Assembly (NCBI RefSeq): GCF_001522545.3
Contig: NC_031768.1
Coordinates: 81,563,769-81,627,768 of the forward strand
Length of the DNA stretch: 64,000 nt
DNA from: Parus major
Taxonomy: Eukaryota; Chordata; Aves; Passeriformes; Paridae
Reading direction: 5' to 3'
Part shown: positions 1-12,200 of the stretch, piece after piece
Numbering within the stretch: position 1 is the first letter of the stretch
Layout of the letters: the number at the start of each line of letters is the position of its first letter
The notes under the pieces: model-generated
What the model was told of the DNA's origin: nothing
Database searches by the model: none
Seen by the model: only the letters and a program-made list of their open reading frames with translations
Made by a program: the position numbers and the translations under genes

Positions 1-1710
1 AGTAACAATATGGGTTTTGAATCACTGTAAAACCAGTTCAGAAAAGCAGTTGTGAGACAATAGTAGATGACAGCCTTTGTTTGTGATTTTGATGAAATTC
101 CTATGAACTATTGTAGCTCCAATCACTGAGCATCAGACCAGCAGCTACTGCAGGGTGAACCCAGTTCTGTCAGCTCCTATGAAATTTGCTGTAGCTGAAA
201 GCATGGCTAAGGGATTCAGGTTATTGTTAATAAATTAAAAATTAATGAATTAAATAGAAAAATAGACAGACATTACAATATTTTTAAATGTTTTCTGTAG
301 TCTTTTCACTAATCTAGCTGAAAAGACTTCATTTTAGAGGTCAGTTAAATCAGCCTCTTTTGTGAGAAAAAAACCTCATATGGTAACCTATGTGGTGTTC
401 ACCTGCAAGGCAGAAGCTAGTAAAAAAAAAGTATAGTTTTCTGAAAGTGGAAATCTTAGCTTTACTGATGTGCCTATAGTGTCACTTTGTAAATTTAATT
501 CTTTTACAATTAAAAAAAATAAAATTGTCCCATTTATTGTTGTGACATTGTCTTCAAATTGTGAATTCAAAATGTTCAGGGTTTCTTTTTCCCATTAATC
601 TTTTTTTAAAACTTTTTCTTTAGATTTAACATACAATTCTCTCTACTTAGTTAGAAATTCTCTAGATGTCACTCAGCAGTTCAGAATGGAATGAATGAGG
701 GAAATTAAGTTTTTCACTGAATAAAGGCTGAAAAGAAATTATCCTGAAGCATGTTTTACAATATTGAAACAGAATAGAATACTAACTGTTAAATTGAAAA
801 TATAGTAGCACATTAAAAATGTTAAGAGAACGAAATAAACAATAAGAAATTACTGTACAAAAAATAATGTAATCATGCCCCAAGGGAAAAGGTAATTAAA
901 ATGAGTATATTCTCATGAAATGCTCTAGTCTCAAAGAAATTGTATTTTAAAAGAAGAGGGAATAGTCACACAGATCTAAGACAGATTGTATTTGAAAAAC
1001 AAATTTTTTACTGCTCAGTATTGATACAATATTTAGAAACATATACTTGCATTTCCACTGTAAGTTGCAAGAAAATACTACTTGCTCCTAAGCTACTTGT
1101 TCTAGTTTTCTAAACTCTGACAAATCTGATCATTTTAACTCAGCCTATGAGCCTATTAGTAAACCCAGGACCTCATTTTTATAATGATGTACTGACAGAC
1201 GTGAACTGATCCTCTCTCAAATCAAAAGAAAACCAAGAACTTCTGAAATGACCTAAAATCTACTCATGTCAGTGGAAGGACTTTCATTTCTTCATACTTT
1301 TACACAGAAAAATGGTAAGCAAAGAACAGAGAGAGCTGCTGGACTTGCTGCACTGAAGTGGCACAGATATTTTAAGTATACTTTTTGCCTTTTCAGTAAT
1401 GATGCTTGAGAAATGCAGCTGGCAGGGGCTTAAAAGCAGTAATCTTCAGAAATGTGCTGTAAAACCCTGACCTGGGTACAACCTGGATTCAGCTGGTGGA
1501 AGCTCTGGGCACATGCTCCAGTTATGGCAACGTTGCTCCCTGCAGACAAGCACCTTAACTACTCAGTCCTTATTTCTGAAATCTTTATTTATCTAGGTCC
1601 AGTACAATGAGAAAACAGCTTAAACATCTAAGATATTGGCGATGGACAAAAAAACCAACGCATTCTTAGCACAACAGATTTGTCCCTCACAGGAGGAAAA
1701 TCAATTTGTC
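1..1710. other. AT-rich non-coding stretch, nothing recognised
   Basis: No gene, RNA or named repeat is seen. The sequence is AT-rich with many short A and T runs. The only open frame (about 60 codons, minus strand, 388-570) has low-complexity composition and no recognisable domain. Confidence 0.6.
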
Positions 1711-2600
1711 CAATCACAGAGTTATAAAATCATGGAATGGTCTGGGTTGGAAGAGACTTCAAAGATCACCTAGTTCCAACTCTCCTGGCATGGGCAGGAA
1801 CATTCACCACTAGACCATGTTTCTCAGAACTCCATCCAACCCAGCCCTGAACACATGCTGGGATGGAGGCTCCACAACATCTCTTAGCAATTTATTCAAG
1901 TGCCTTGCCACCCTCACAGCAAACTTCCTCCTTATATCTACTCTAAATCTACTCTCTTTTAGTTTGAATCCATTCCCCCTTGTTCTGTCACTACATGCTC
2001 TGGTAGAAAGTCCCTCTCCAGCTTTCTTCTAGGCTTACTTCAGGTACTGGAAGGCAGCAAAGCCTTCTCTTTTCCAGTCTGAACAAACCCAACTCTCTTA
2101 ATCTCTCTTAATTAAGGAGAAATGCACCATCCCTCTGATCAACTTGGTGGCCTTCCTTTGGACTCACTCCAACAGGTCCATGTCCTCCCTGTGCTGGCAC
2201 CCCAGAGCTGATGCAGCACTGCAGAAGGGGTCTCAGCAGAGCAGAGGGGCAGAATCTCCTCCCTCCCCTGCTGCCCACACTGCTCTGGATGCAGCCCAGG
2301 ACACGTTTGGCTCTCTGGGCTGTGAGTGCACATGGCTGGCTCATGTCCAGCCTCTCACCCAAGCCCCTCTGGGCAGGTCTGCTCTGATCTCCATCTCCCG
2401 GCCTGTGCTGATAACAGGGTTGCTCTGACCCAGCTGCAGAACCTTGCACCTGATCTCGTTAAATCACATGAGATTGCCATGGGCCACTTCTAGAGCTTGT
2501 TCAGGTCCCTCTGAATGGCATCTCATCCTTCAGGTGTGTCAACAGCACCATTCAGCTTGGTGTCATCTGCAAATTTACTGAAAGTACACTCAGTCCCTAT
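1711..2600 (-). mobile_element. CR1 LINE fragment, 5'-truncated, about 890 bp
   Basis: The + strand opens with a decayed complement of the CR1 3' tail (AATCACAGAG, then ATGGTCTGGGTTGGAAGAGA) and continues through the usual avian CR1 order, so the element reads from 2600 down to 1711. It covers the 3' UTR tip and the end of the ORF2 reverse-transcriptase gene. Near 2600 it stops at the stretch corresponding to 'cttggtgtcatctgcaaa'. It is the longest CR1 copy in the window and is locally more GC-rich than its surroundings. Frameshifts and many substitutions show it is dead and old. The subfamily is not assigned. Confidence 0.9.
2108..2449 (-). pseudogene. CR1 ORF2 C-terminal remnant, frameshifted
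   Basis: Inside the CR1 copy at 1711-2600, the minus strand keeps an open frame whose middle matches the end of the CR1 reverse-transcriptase protein: LDMSQPCAL, then RVLGCI and an SxxSR stretch. The match then shifts to another frame (EEILPLCSA is visible at 2139-2333), so the frame is broken by an indel. The full ORF2 protein is an endonuclease plus reverse transcriptase used for LINE retrotransposition. Only its C-terminal tail is left, without catalytic motifs. It is not functional. Confidence 0.7.
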
Positions 2601-2831
2601 GGCTTTCTTGAATGGAGGAGGCTGGAAAGACATTCAACTAATTCCTGTAAAATTTGCTTCAAACAAACCTATATGTAGTATTTTCCTAGTAAAGACACAT
2701 ATTTCAGAGAAATAAATATATTTGCATTTCATAAAAAGCCACATACATTATTTTCTTTGAAGGAAGTAAGGCAAGAACCACAGTAACTCCTAAGTAAAAG
2801 GGGAAAGCCATAATTACATATATTCCAAAGT

Positions 2832-3036
2832 AAGGTGAAAGAAGTAATCAAACACTGGGACAGGCTGCTCAGAGAGGTGGTGGATGCCTCACCTCAGGAA
2901 ATACTCAAGGTCAGGTTTGAATGGGACTCTAAGCAACCTCATGTAGTGTAAAATGTTCCTGCTCATTGCAGGGAACAGGATCATATGACCTTTAAAGGTC
3001 CCTTCCAACCCAAAGTATTCCATGTTTCTATTCTAG
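2832..3036 (+). mobile_element. CR1 LINE 3'-end fragment
   Basis: About 200 bp match the CR1 3' terminus in sense: a decayed 'cactggaacaggctgcccagagaggtggtgg', then 'ctcaaggtcagg', 'ggactct', and the terminal 'aaaggtcccttccaaccc'. The tail (TATTCCATGTTTCTATTCTA) is a mutated ATTCTATG repeat. It lies about 230 bp from an oppositely oriented CR1 copy, so the two are separate insertions. Confidence 0.85.
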
Positions 3037-5608
3037 GAGGTAATTTTTAATCTTTGGAGTTCTCTGAGAATGTTCTAAAGTTTATCTTTAATTACAAGAG
3101 GGCACTTTTCTACTTCATTCTACATAAATTATTCACATGAGCTCTGTGTTTCAGTGATAGCACATTAACAGCTCTGTTTTTTTATATAATTGCTGTACAT
3201 AGGTAATCAGAATACATTATGTTGCAGAGATAATTATGGCAGTGTCTTCTGTTGTTATGAGATGCTGGGAGCCTCAGCAGTGTGTTTTTGTGACATGCTG
3301 CATTTCATATGAATGGGGAGGAAATCATCAAGAATTTCCCACAGCTCTGTATTTTTCAACAAATCTATTATTCCAGGAAATAGATTTGTGACAGAATCTT
3401 TCTTTTCCAGGGGCTAAGTCATGTTAACAAAATCTATTGTATTTAGGAAAATGTTTCCTTATTTTGTGGGTTTAAGCAACACTGCAAACATATTTTGTGG
3501 CCCATGTGTTATTACTTTAAGATGCAATTCACAAGAGAACCCTTTTATCAGTGTATACACATATATACTGTTGTTATAAACCTCTAGGAGTACCGGGAAA
3601 ATTTGAATTCACAGATTTAATACTCAGAAACACAGATTTTTTTATTCACATACTTGTATGTAAGTAGATTATTTGGGGTTTTTTTTCCCTTCCCAGAGAC
3701 AAAATCTTATACCAAAAACTTGTGCCTAAGAATGGAAGGAGTTTTACTAGCTCCAGTTTTCCTTTCATTTGAAAAGTTCAGATGGCAAAAATCCATCAGA
3801 AATGTTGCACTCCATACTGGTGCACATGCTAGCAGGTATCACCCTAATTCACCTTATCACCCTAACCACTCAATTTTTCTGCAGTGCCAACTTTTTTCTG
3901 TGAGATGGAGACTGTTTTCACCAATATGCAATTAACAGGAAATTAACCTGAAGAAAATCTCACAAGTCTTGTATTCTATCTTTTCAGCAGTGAAAGCTGG
4001 TTTTAACACATCCAGTACTTAAATGAATCAAAGATTATTATTTTACAGATGCATTAATATACATATATTAAATACTTTCAGTTTAGTGGAAAATGGCTAA
4101 AAGTTTATTAAATGGGCAAATAACATATATATATATATAATATAATATATATATTAAATATATTTTTAATTATGTGTTTCCATTTATGGCAAGCAGAATC
4201 TCTTTAGAATTACAGTAACTTTGGGGATTGATTTGGTTTGCTTTGGAAATGTATCAGAAGGTTTCCTAGACCTGAAAAATCAAAATCCCCAGGCAGCAGT
4301 TTACAAAGTATAGAAGGATCTCATATCTGCCTGAGTTTTAGACACTTCTCTTGAAAAGCATGACTGCACTCGCATTTTAAGAGGAAAAACACCCAAAAAA
4401 TAAAAATAAAAAAACCCACCTTCATATTTTATGTATTAAATGCTTTCAATGTAAGTTGCTTGTTTTTTGGTTTTTTTTTGTCATGACCCAGCACTTTAAA
4501 AGCATTTTCTGTTGATTACAGATTTATCTATAAACTTTTGTGCTCATTAGATATCCTATATTTTCCACTAGCTCTGAGGTTCAGAATCAGGTGCAGAAAC
4601 TGACCCCATTCTGTTACTATCTGGGTTTTATTTCATTTTTTTTCAAAAGCTGGGAATCAAAAATTAACATTTATGACTTCAAGAGGAAATGGAAGGGTAA
4701 TAATGATGAGGATACACTTCTTACTTATTCAGTAACTGAAAATTCATAAATGTTCTGCATATTATATATTTGTGACCTTGAAAGTCACAGATTGAAGCCA
4801 CTACGTTTGTTCGGGTTCACCACACGCACTTGATCTGTTGAAGCACTGACTCATGACATTAAGGTGTGATGAGTATATAAAGATCATTTACTGTGGAATT
4901 AGGAAGACTACAGAGGTTATAAACCAGACTAATTTATGGCTGATGTAACTGGACTAGGGCTGGAAGCCTTCCGACATCATTACCATTGTAGCAAGACTAC
5001 AAGAATATATTAAAAAGAGTTGTCAGTGATAAAAAAGCCAGACAATAATTTGATGATTTTTTTTTTCTTTTGTTTCAACAAAAAATGCTTTGGGAAAAAA
5101 ATTAACTTGACAAACTGTGTTCTACTGAATGCTCTCACCTCCCTTCACAGCATAAGTCATGGTGGTTAAGTGAGTATGTTTTACTTTAACTGTTTTTCAT
5201 GCATTTCTTCCCAAGAAAAGACCATCAGATCAAATATTAGATTAATACTTTACTAAGTAATGACAGTATTCATTTTTATATAAATCTGAAAATGATCTGA
5301 CTATGACATTGTTGCAATGTATGGATGTCTGCAAGTTAATTGAACATATAATGACTTAATATTAATAATCTGCATTTAAATCTTACCACAGTAAATAACA
5401 TGAACCAATTTTGTTATTTTAGCAGTGTATTCCAGACTCAGTTCCATTTCATTTTCTAAACTTAATCATGACTGCTTGCTACAACATTTTTTGCATATTA
5501 AATATTGTGATTTTTTAACAGAGTACACAGATCATTTCTGTGTACCTTACTACAAAAATGGAAAAGCTGATTTTTTTTAAATTAACTTTACTGGTTTTAC
5601 ACTTTTAC
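3037..5608. other. Non-coding stretch with AT microsatellite and small hairpins
   Basis: No gene or interspersed repeat is recognised. It contains the AT repeat at 4125-4163, an 11-bp inverted repeat at 3359-3389, a 9-bp inverted repeat at 5523-5545 and several A or T homopolymers. Open frames of 69-93 codons (3654-3935 and 4540-4749, plus) show no known domain or coding signature. Confidence 0.55.
4125..4163. repeat. AT microsatellite
   Basis: An alternating AT run with TAA interruptions follows GGGCAAATAAC and grades into TTAAATATATTTT. It is a simple repeat with no element attached. Confidence 0.85.
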
Positions 5609-6087
5609 ATCTGGGGCCCCAATGTAAGAAGGACATGGACCTCTCGGAGTGAATTACAAAGATGCTCACAAAGCTGGAGCACCTCTGCTATGAAGACAAG
5701 CTGAGAGAGAAGGGGCTGTTCACTAGGGAGAAAGGAAGGTCTGGAAGATCTTACTGAAGCCTTTGAAAGGAGCTGCTAAGGAAATGGGGACAAATGTTTT
5801 AGTAAGGCTGGTAGCAATAGAACAAGGGGTAATGGCTTGAAATTAGGAGAGTGTAGATTCAGACTGGATACAAGGAGGATTTCTTTATGATGAGAGTGGT
5901 GAAACATTGGCATGGGTTGCCCAAAGAGGTGGTGGGTGCTCCATCCCAGGAAATGTTCAAGGTCAGGTTGGATGGGACTCTGAGCAGACTGATCTAGTTG
6001 ATGCCTCTGCTCATTGCAGGAGAGTTGGAATAGAAGTCTTTCAAAAGTTCCCTTAAACCCAAACCATTCTATGGTTCTACAGGTCTA
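5609..6087 (+). mobile_element. CR1 LINE fragment, 5'-truncated, about 480 bp
   Basis: It reads in CR1 sense from 'aagaaggacatggacctctcggagtg' through 'ctggagcacctctgctatgaagacaagctgaga' and 'gaaatgttcaaggtcaggttggatgg' to 'acccaaaccattctatggttct'. It spans the end of ORF2 and the short 3' UTR. Stop codons and indels break the frame. The 3' tail is one decayed ATTCTATGGTTCT unit. Confidence 0.9.
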
Positions 6088-8722
6088 TTAATTCCCCTAT
6101 GACTCCTTGTGATGAGGATAATATGTGCAGAACTGAGGTTAGACTGTTCCAAGGAACGTGAGTGAATTAGTCCCATGTGTTAAATAAGTATTATAACAAA
6201 TCCTCATACAGTTAATCCTAAGGGGTCACAGTGGTAGTGCAAAGCATGGCTATTCATATATTCACAGCCACTTCAGGAGCACAGCTCAACGTGAATAATA
6301 ACTGCATTATTTCAGGGTTATCAATACATTGGGTAATGGCACTGCAGGGTCATAATATGAGCTAGAAAGGAATCATCAGCATGAAATTTTGCCAGAACTT
6401 TGCAATGCTAGAATTTCTTTATTAGAGGAGACATGACAGCATAATGTGTAAGAATCCATTAGATTTCTCCAGTTTCATGGAAGAGCATGGAGGATGCATT
6501 CTGGAGGACAAACTAAGCATTCCTCTTGACTTTGCAGCGTAATGATGTCTGGGATTTATGGCCTGCTAAAGTAATGGGGGAAAGCTCTGGCTCTCTGGAG
6601 GACCTGCTGACACCTCATGCCTCCGGTGCCCTCCATCCCATTCCCCAGAGGCAGCGAGAAGGTGCTCTGCATTGTGCTCCCCATGTCCTGTAGACTCAGA
6701 AATGCTGTCCTTTAGAGGGGAAATGTTACACAAGAGTTCATAGAGTTCTGTGAAACTTTTTGAGAAACTTTTGAGGACAATCCATATGCTGTGACATATG
6801 GGTGCTGCAGATCTGAAGATGGAGCATTACCATGCATGTGTTATCTGTAGAGCACAGTTAATATTAGAGTGAGTAGAGATTAGAAACTATTCAGGTGGTA
6901 AAGCTGTGGCACAGAGATGTGGTGGAGGGGGTCAGGTTTGCTCTCCAGACAACAGCAGCATCATGCACCACATGCAGAACTCTATCTTTCCATGTAGCTT
7001 GGCGTCTAGAATAATTTGGGTTATAAAGGCACTATGGCCGGAACAAAAAAAATTGGCAATTTATGAGGATAACCTGCCAACTAGAATTTGAAAATGCATG
7101 GGTATACAGCAAAAAAAATAAAAATTGTGATTTCTCAGCTGATTATTAAATTGATTAGCTTAACTAGGCTATTAATCTACCAGCTGTGAAGCTTTTCAAG
7201 GTTTTTCAGTGATGCCTGATCTAATCTGCCTCACTTTTCCTGCAAATGTGACATGACTATACTCACTGGATGAATAGTTACTGGCTCACTCATTTCTGTC
7301 TCCTGAAAACTACTTGCATTCACTCCTCTAATAAATTCAAACCAATATGGACAGATCCTCATGAAGTATAAGCAGAGAGTAACAAAAAGACTGCATCAAA
7401 ACTGTATAAAAATAAACTAGCTACCAATTCTTTTCATGAAAGCTAAAGGTGTAACCAGAATTTTGAATATCCAAAGTTATCCAAGGTCAAACTCTTCCTT
7501 TAAGCTTGAATCAGACTGTTGTGTTTGGGTTCTGTTCAGATTTGTGTGAAGCTATGTACCTATGAGCCACAATGCTTTGGCAGTAAAATGAAATTAAGTG
7601 TCCATCTGCCTTAGCTTGGGCTCTTACTTCTTGCTAATAAAACTCCTATCAGCGGAGAGCTGATAATTCTCATTTGCCTACACCTGCTTTCTGACAGATG
7701 CACACAATTTTTGAGCTCTGCTGGTCACCTTCGAGTCCTTCCCAAATCAAACCAACACTAAATAGAGCTGTAAGTGTATGTACAGAGAAAAAGTAAATGT
7801 GCTACACTTCATGTGGAATGCAATGTTTAGCAATGATAAATCTTGGAAAAAAAATAAAGGTTTTCTGAGATTATAGTGCATATGTATATATACATATACA
7901 TATATACACACACACAAATATATATATATATATATATATATACATACACCTTTTCCCTACACCATGAGCACAACAGGCAGACTGTGCATGAGAAGCGAGA
8001 GGCAAAGAGTGTAAAAGACAAGAGAAAACAGCATGAAAAGCCTCTCATCACATCACGATGCTATATTGAAATCTGAAACTATGAAAGAGGCCATGCCTAT
8101 TGGCACCTTCCAAAATGCTTCCCCACTTCCTCAGCAGTTCAGTTCTGTCCTGGTGCTGTCATGTCCCACTCCTTCATGGAGAAACAGATCTGAGACAGTG
8201 TTATCTCCCACAGGCTGCACCCTGCCCTAGGGTCTGGAAATCCTCTGACTCTACCACAGCAACAAAGTGCTAAGAAATTCTGCCCTTAAAACAGGCAACA
8301 CGTGCACTGAACACTATTTTTAAAACCATGCCAATTAAAGGCCTAAAATAGAAAACATGATGATGATTTTAAACCTCAATAAAACAAATCATGCACATCA
8401 TAAATTGCAGATGCTAAAATACATAAATTACAGTGGAAGGTATATACACTCTTCTCTGTTAAGAAGGCAGGATGCATAGCCTACACAGTGAATAAAATAT
8501 TCTAAAGCATTTCATTCATACAGAATACAAGACTGCCTCAGGGCAAAAGTTTTAGGTATCTAAACGAATAAAATCTTTTAAAGTATTATTTCTTTATAAA
8601 GCCTGATCCAGGGAAAACCATATTTAAAAATACAATTCTAGACAACCAGTATTCAATTTCCTTCAAGGTTATATGAGGCAAGTCAGCTACAACGGAAATT
8701 TGATGAAAGCAAAATGCTTTAT
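6088..8722. other. Non-coding stretch with AT/AC microsatellite
   Basis: Apart from the dinucleotide repeat at 7879-7948, no gene or interspersed repeat is recognised. The open frames over 7827-8076 on both strands are translations of that microsatellite. A short piece near 7205-7260 faintly resembles MIR but is too weak to call. Confidence 0.55.
7879..7948. repeat. Compound AT/AC microsatellite
   Basis: ATGTATATAT and ATACATATAT units run into an ACACACACAC block and then an uninterrupted AT run of about 25 bases. Each part is partly self-complementary, so fold-back and length polymorphism are likely. The short open frames here (Tyr/Ile/Thr-His repeats) come from this repeat. Confidence 0.9.
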
Positions 8723-9296
8723 TGTGGTTTAACCTCAGCCAGCAACTAAGCCCCACAGAACTGCTTAATCACCCCCACCCCAGAGGAATAGGTGAGAGAA
8801 CAGGAAGAGTAAAAGAGAGAAAAATTGTGGGTTGAAACAGACAGATTACATAGGACAGAAAAAGAATTTTAAAAAAGCCCAAAAACAATAATCTTATTAA
8901 GAATAACAATAATAAATTTGATTATGCAAAACAAGTGATGCACAGTGCAATTGCTGACCATTCACCAACCAATGCCCAGCCAGTGCCCCAGCAGCAGTCT
9001 CCCAGCCAGCTTTCCCCCACAGTTTATAGACCGAGCATGTCATTATATGTTATGAAATATCCCTCTGGTCAGTTGGGGTCAACTGTCCTGCCTGTGTCCC
9101 CTCCCAACTCCTTGCGCCTCCCCAACCTTCTCACTGGCAGGGCATGAGAAGATGAAGAGTCCTTGACCTACTATAAACACTACTTAGCAACAACTAAAAG
9201 CATCAGTGTGTTATTAGTCTCAACCTAAATACAAAACACAGCACTGTTCCAGCTACCAGGAAGAAAATAAATTCTACACCAGCTGAAACCAGGAGA
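8723..9296 (-). mobile_element. Solo LTR of an endogenous retrovirus, probably ERVL-like
   Basis: The + strand reads as the reverse complement of a common avian LTR. It begins TGTGGTTTAACCTCAGCCAG and ends near CCAGCTGAAACCAGGAGA; in sense it runs from 9296 to 8723 and ends in CA. A TATAAA box lies on the minus strand at 9023-9028 (TTTATA on +). No gag, pol, env or second LTR is nearby, so this is a solo LTR left by recombination between two LTRs. TTTAT flanks it at 8718-8722 and 9299-9303, a likely 5-bp target duplication, two bases off the expected end on one side. The 5-bp size points to ERVL; the exact family name is not assigned. The open frame at 8935-9147 is incidental. Confidence 0.85.
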
Positions 9297-9298
9297 TG

Positions 9299-12200
9299 TT
9301 TATACAAGAGGAACTTTAAGAGCTAGAATGCAAAACATAAAATTTGTTCCTAATTGCTCGTTGTTGCAGATCTATAAAGCTCACTGAAAAGCCTGAAAGG
9401 TTTTATTGCAGTAGATTAAATTTTAAATCAAATGCATACACAGCCACTGAAAAAGTAATGCATAAAACATAATGAGAATAGGTATCACCAGGACTGAAAT
9501 CTAAACTGTATTTTGATGTCTAAATTCATAGATGTATAAATTCACTCAGCACAATTAAAAAATAAAAAAAACAAAAACAAAAAACTGAAACTCCAAACTA
9601 GCTGTGAGATTCAAATATTGCCCCCAAATAGTTACAACAGATAAATACATCTGTGGATCTCTGGTTTCTCTTATTGCCTACATCTGGTTTTTAATATTGA
9701 TTTGAACGTTAAAGCTGAGTGTAGTTTTGTAACAAAATAAAATATTCACTAGTAGCATTGTGAGCAATTTAATCCCTACAAAGAGAAATTTAGGCTACCA
9801 GTTTGCTAGCCTAAGGATAATTTTATTTCAATGGCAGAACTCCACATTAACTTACATAATACTTAAATATTACTTAACTACAGTCAGGAATTAACTATTT
9901 AACAGGCTTTTTGTACTCTTCATTTGGAAGGGTGTTTCTCTACTGTGCAAATGGAAGTTGTAGCTCTGTTGCCCCTTCTTCAATTATAGGAAAGAACTAA
10001 GGAAAAAAACCTGCAAATTTAGTCAAAGTTGGAGGACAATGAAAATCTGACCATATTTAAGTTTTGTTCTTGGAAACAGGTATCACCTCCAGAAACATGC
10101 TTAAATTAACCCTAAATGGAACATACACACAGAGAGTTAAGGGCAAGATCAAAGTTTTTGGATCCCAAAGAAGAGTCCAAAATCTGATATATTATGACCA
10201 GATTACTTCCAGAATCACAACAGAGTTGGATTAGAAAATCTCTGGTAAATGGCTTTATGAGCCAAGCAAAACCAGGAATCTCCTGGTAAGGACATTTCTA
10301 TTTTACCTCCCAAAAATACCAGAAAACAAATTAAGATGAAGCTTTACCAGATAATATATGTATTAAAAGATGCAGTTACTGGATAGATAAAATGAGGTAA
10401 ATCTTTTTCATTGTTAGTGGAATATACACACATTTAGGAAAAAAAAAATATGGAACTTTGTTGATTCAGATATATTTAAATCAAGTGCACTCGATTTACC
10501 TTTATTCTTTGAGGGATACAACATGTAATCCTTACATTAATGGATCTTCAAAAATCTTTTCCAGCAAGTTACTCTTTAGACTTCAGGGTATTCTGTGGTG
10601 CTCTATTTGTACCAGTTATGAATTTTAGGAGCACAGCAATGGCTCATCTTAACAGTGCAAAACTGTTAACAGGGGTGCTGACAGGCTGGCAGTTCCAAAT
10701 GGTACTGGCACCACGGGATTCCTGGAGTCTCTGAATCAAACTTTGATTTCAGCTGCACTAACTTTATCTTCTATGGGTCAGTTTTGTTGGGGGTAGTCAC
10801 TCTTAGGAGTCATGAGTATTAATTTAAAGAGGTCCAAGATTGCTGATTTATTATTGCAAGACCTCAGCCTTCCAGTGACTGCAGTTAAGTACTGCGAAGG
10901 TACACTGCAATCTGTGCTCTGAATGGGACATGAACTGACAGGACCATTACTTTGTTCAGATCTTTCACTGCTGTCAAGTCTAAAAGAGTGAACATACAAC
11001 TCTGATTGACATGAAATGTATGATTCTATATATCTTATCCACTGAGTATTGCAAAGTCATAAGTTAAAGTACTTTTATGAAAGTTGAACACGAGTGACAT
11101 AATTTTAGATTTTAAAAAATGAAACAGTCGAAGTTTCAAAAGATGAAAGATATAGGGGGAAGAAAGAGAAAAATAAAGTCAGAGGCATCTATCCAAAGCT
11201 GTGAGGCCCAGGCCATCACTTACTTGGCACTGAAAAAAAGAATTTTTATAGAATGTAATGATTTAACTATAAAAAGAACTCTGGTGTAAACAATCTAAGG
11301 TGAGAAAGAATAACTGCACCTTCCATCATATTGATGATCAATCTATACAGACATTTGTGGCATTTTACTGAAAATTATTGTGCAGCATACAGCAAGGAGT
11401 TGTTGCAATTTTTCTTTCAATTGTTGCACAGACTTTACCATTTTTCTTTTCGAACAAGAAAAATATGTTACCTTATTTAGACTTCATTGAAAACTACTAT
11501 TTGTTTGTATTGTTGTAAAAAACTAAATAAAAAGGTCACGGGTGAAAAAGGAGGTAACAGTAAGTCAAGAAGAAAAATAAGAAAATTTCAATGAAGAAAT
11601 CAACTGTTAAACCTAAGCCACACAAAACTCCAGCTAATTTCCAGTCTGAAACATGCCTGAAGACATGACAGCTAACTAATGATTGCTAACACTGGAATTA
11701 ATTATGTCCCGATCAGACTTCCTAGAAAGAATGGACTGCCATGAATTGTTTTAATAAGTATATATGAAGTCTGAAAAGATAAAGATGGCTTGTCTAGAAT
11801 TCTTTTTTATCTGTCTAGTCATCATAGCATTCTATGAAAATAGCATTACGTGGGATGAAGAAAGGCTTGAAGAAACTGCAGCATTACTAGAAGTGGTAGG
11901 CGAGAAAATTTGAAGGAGATTATTAATTTTCTGAGGAATGTGAAAGTTCTGTCGTATATATGTGTGTACATCTAATACACACAGGCACAAAGCTGTGTGT
12001 ATTAGATGGAAGACCAGTGCCCCGGGTCCACCCCCTGGTCATCATGGGGATGAAAAGAAATTTTATGTGAAATTAAATTGGTATGGGCATGGGAGTATGG
12101 ACATTAGGACTCCCTAATTTTAGCATTAAGGACGGCTATGGGTATTGTTTAAGACTGTTGTCTAAGGTACAGTGTTTTTTGGGTTACCTGCTTCACAGAT

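Noticed and set aside
7205..7260. CTGCCTCACTTTTCCTGCAAATG resembling the MIR core
   Set aside because: Only one short block fits; below what I would call a relic.
7827..8076. Tyr/Ile-rich frames on both strands
   Set aside because: Translations of the AT/AC microsatellite.
8935..9147. 70-codon frame in the solo LTR
   Set aside because: It lies antisense to the LTR, which does not encode protein; the frame is incidental.
10649..10669. TTAACAGT/ACTGTTAA inverted repeat
   Set aside because: Eight-base stems of this kind are expected by chance in 64 kb.
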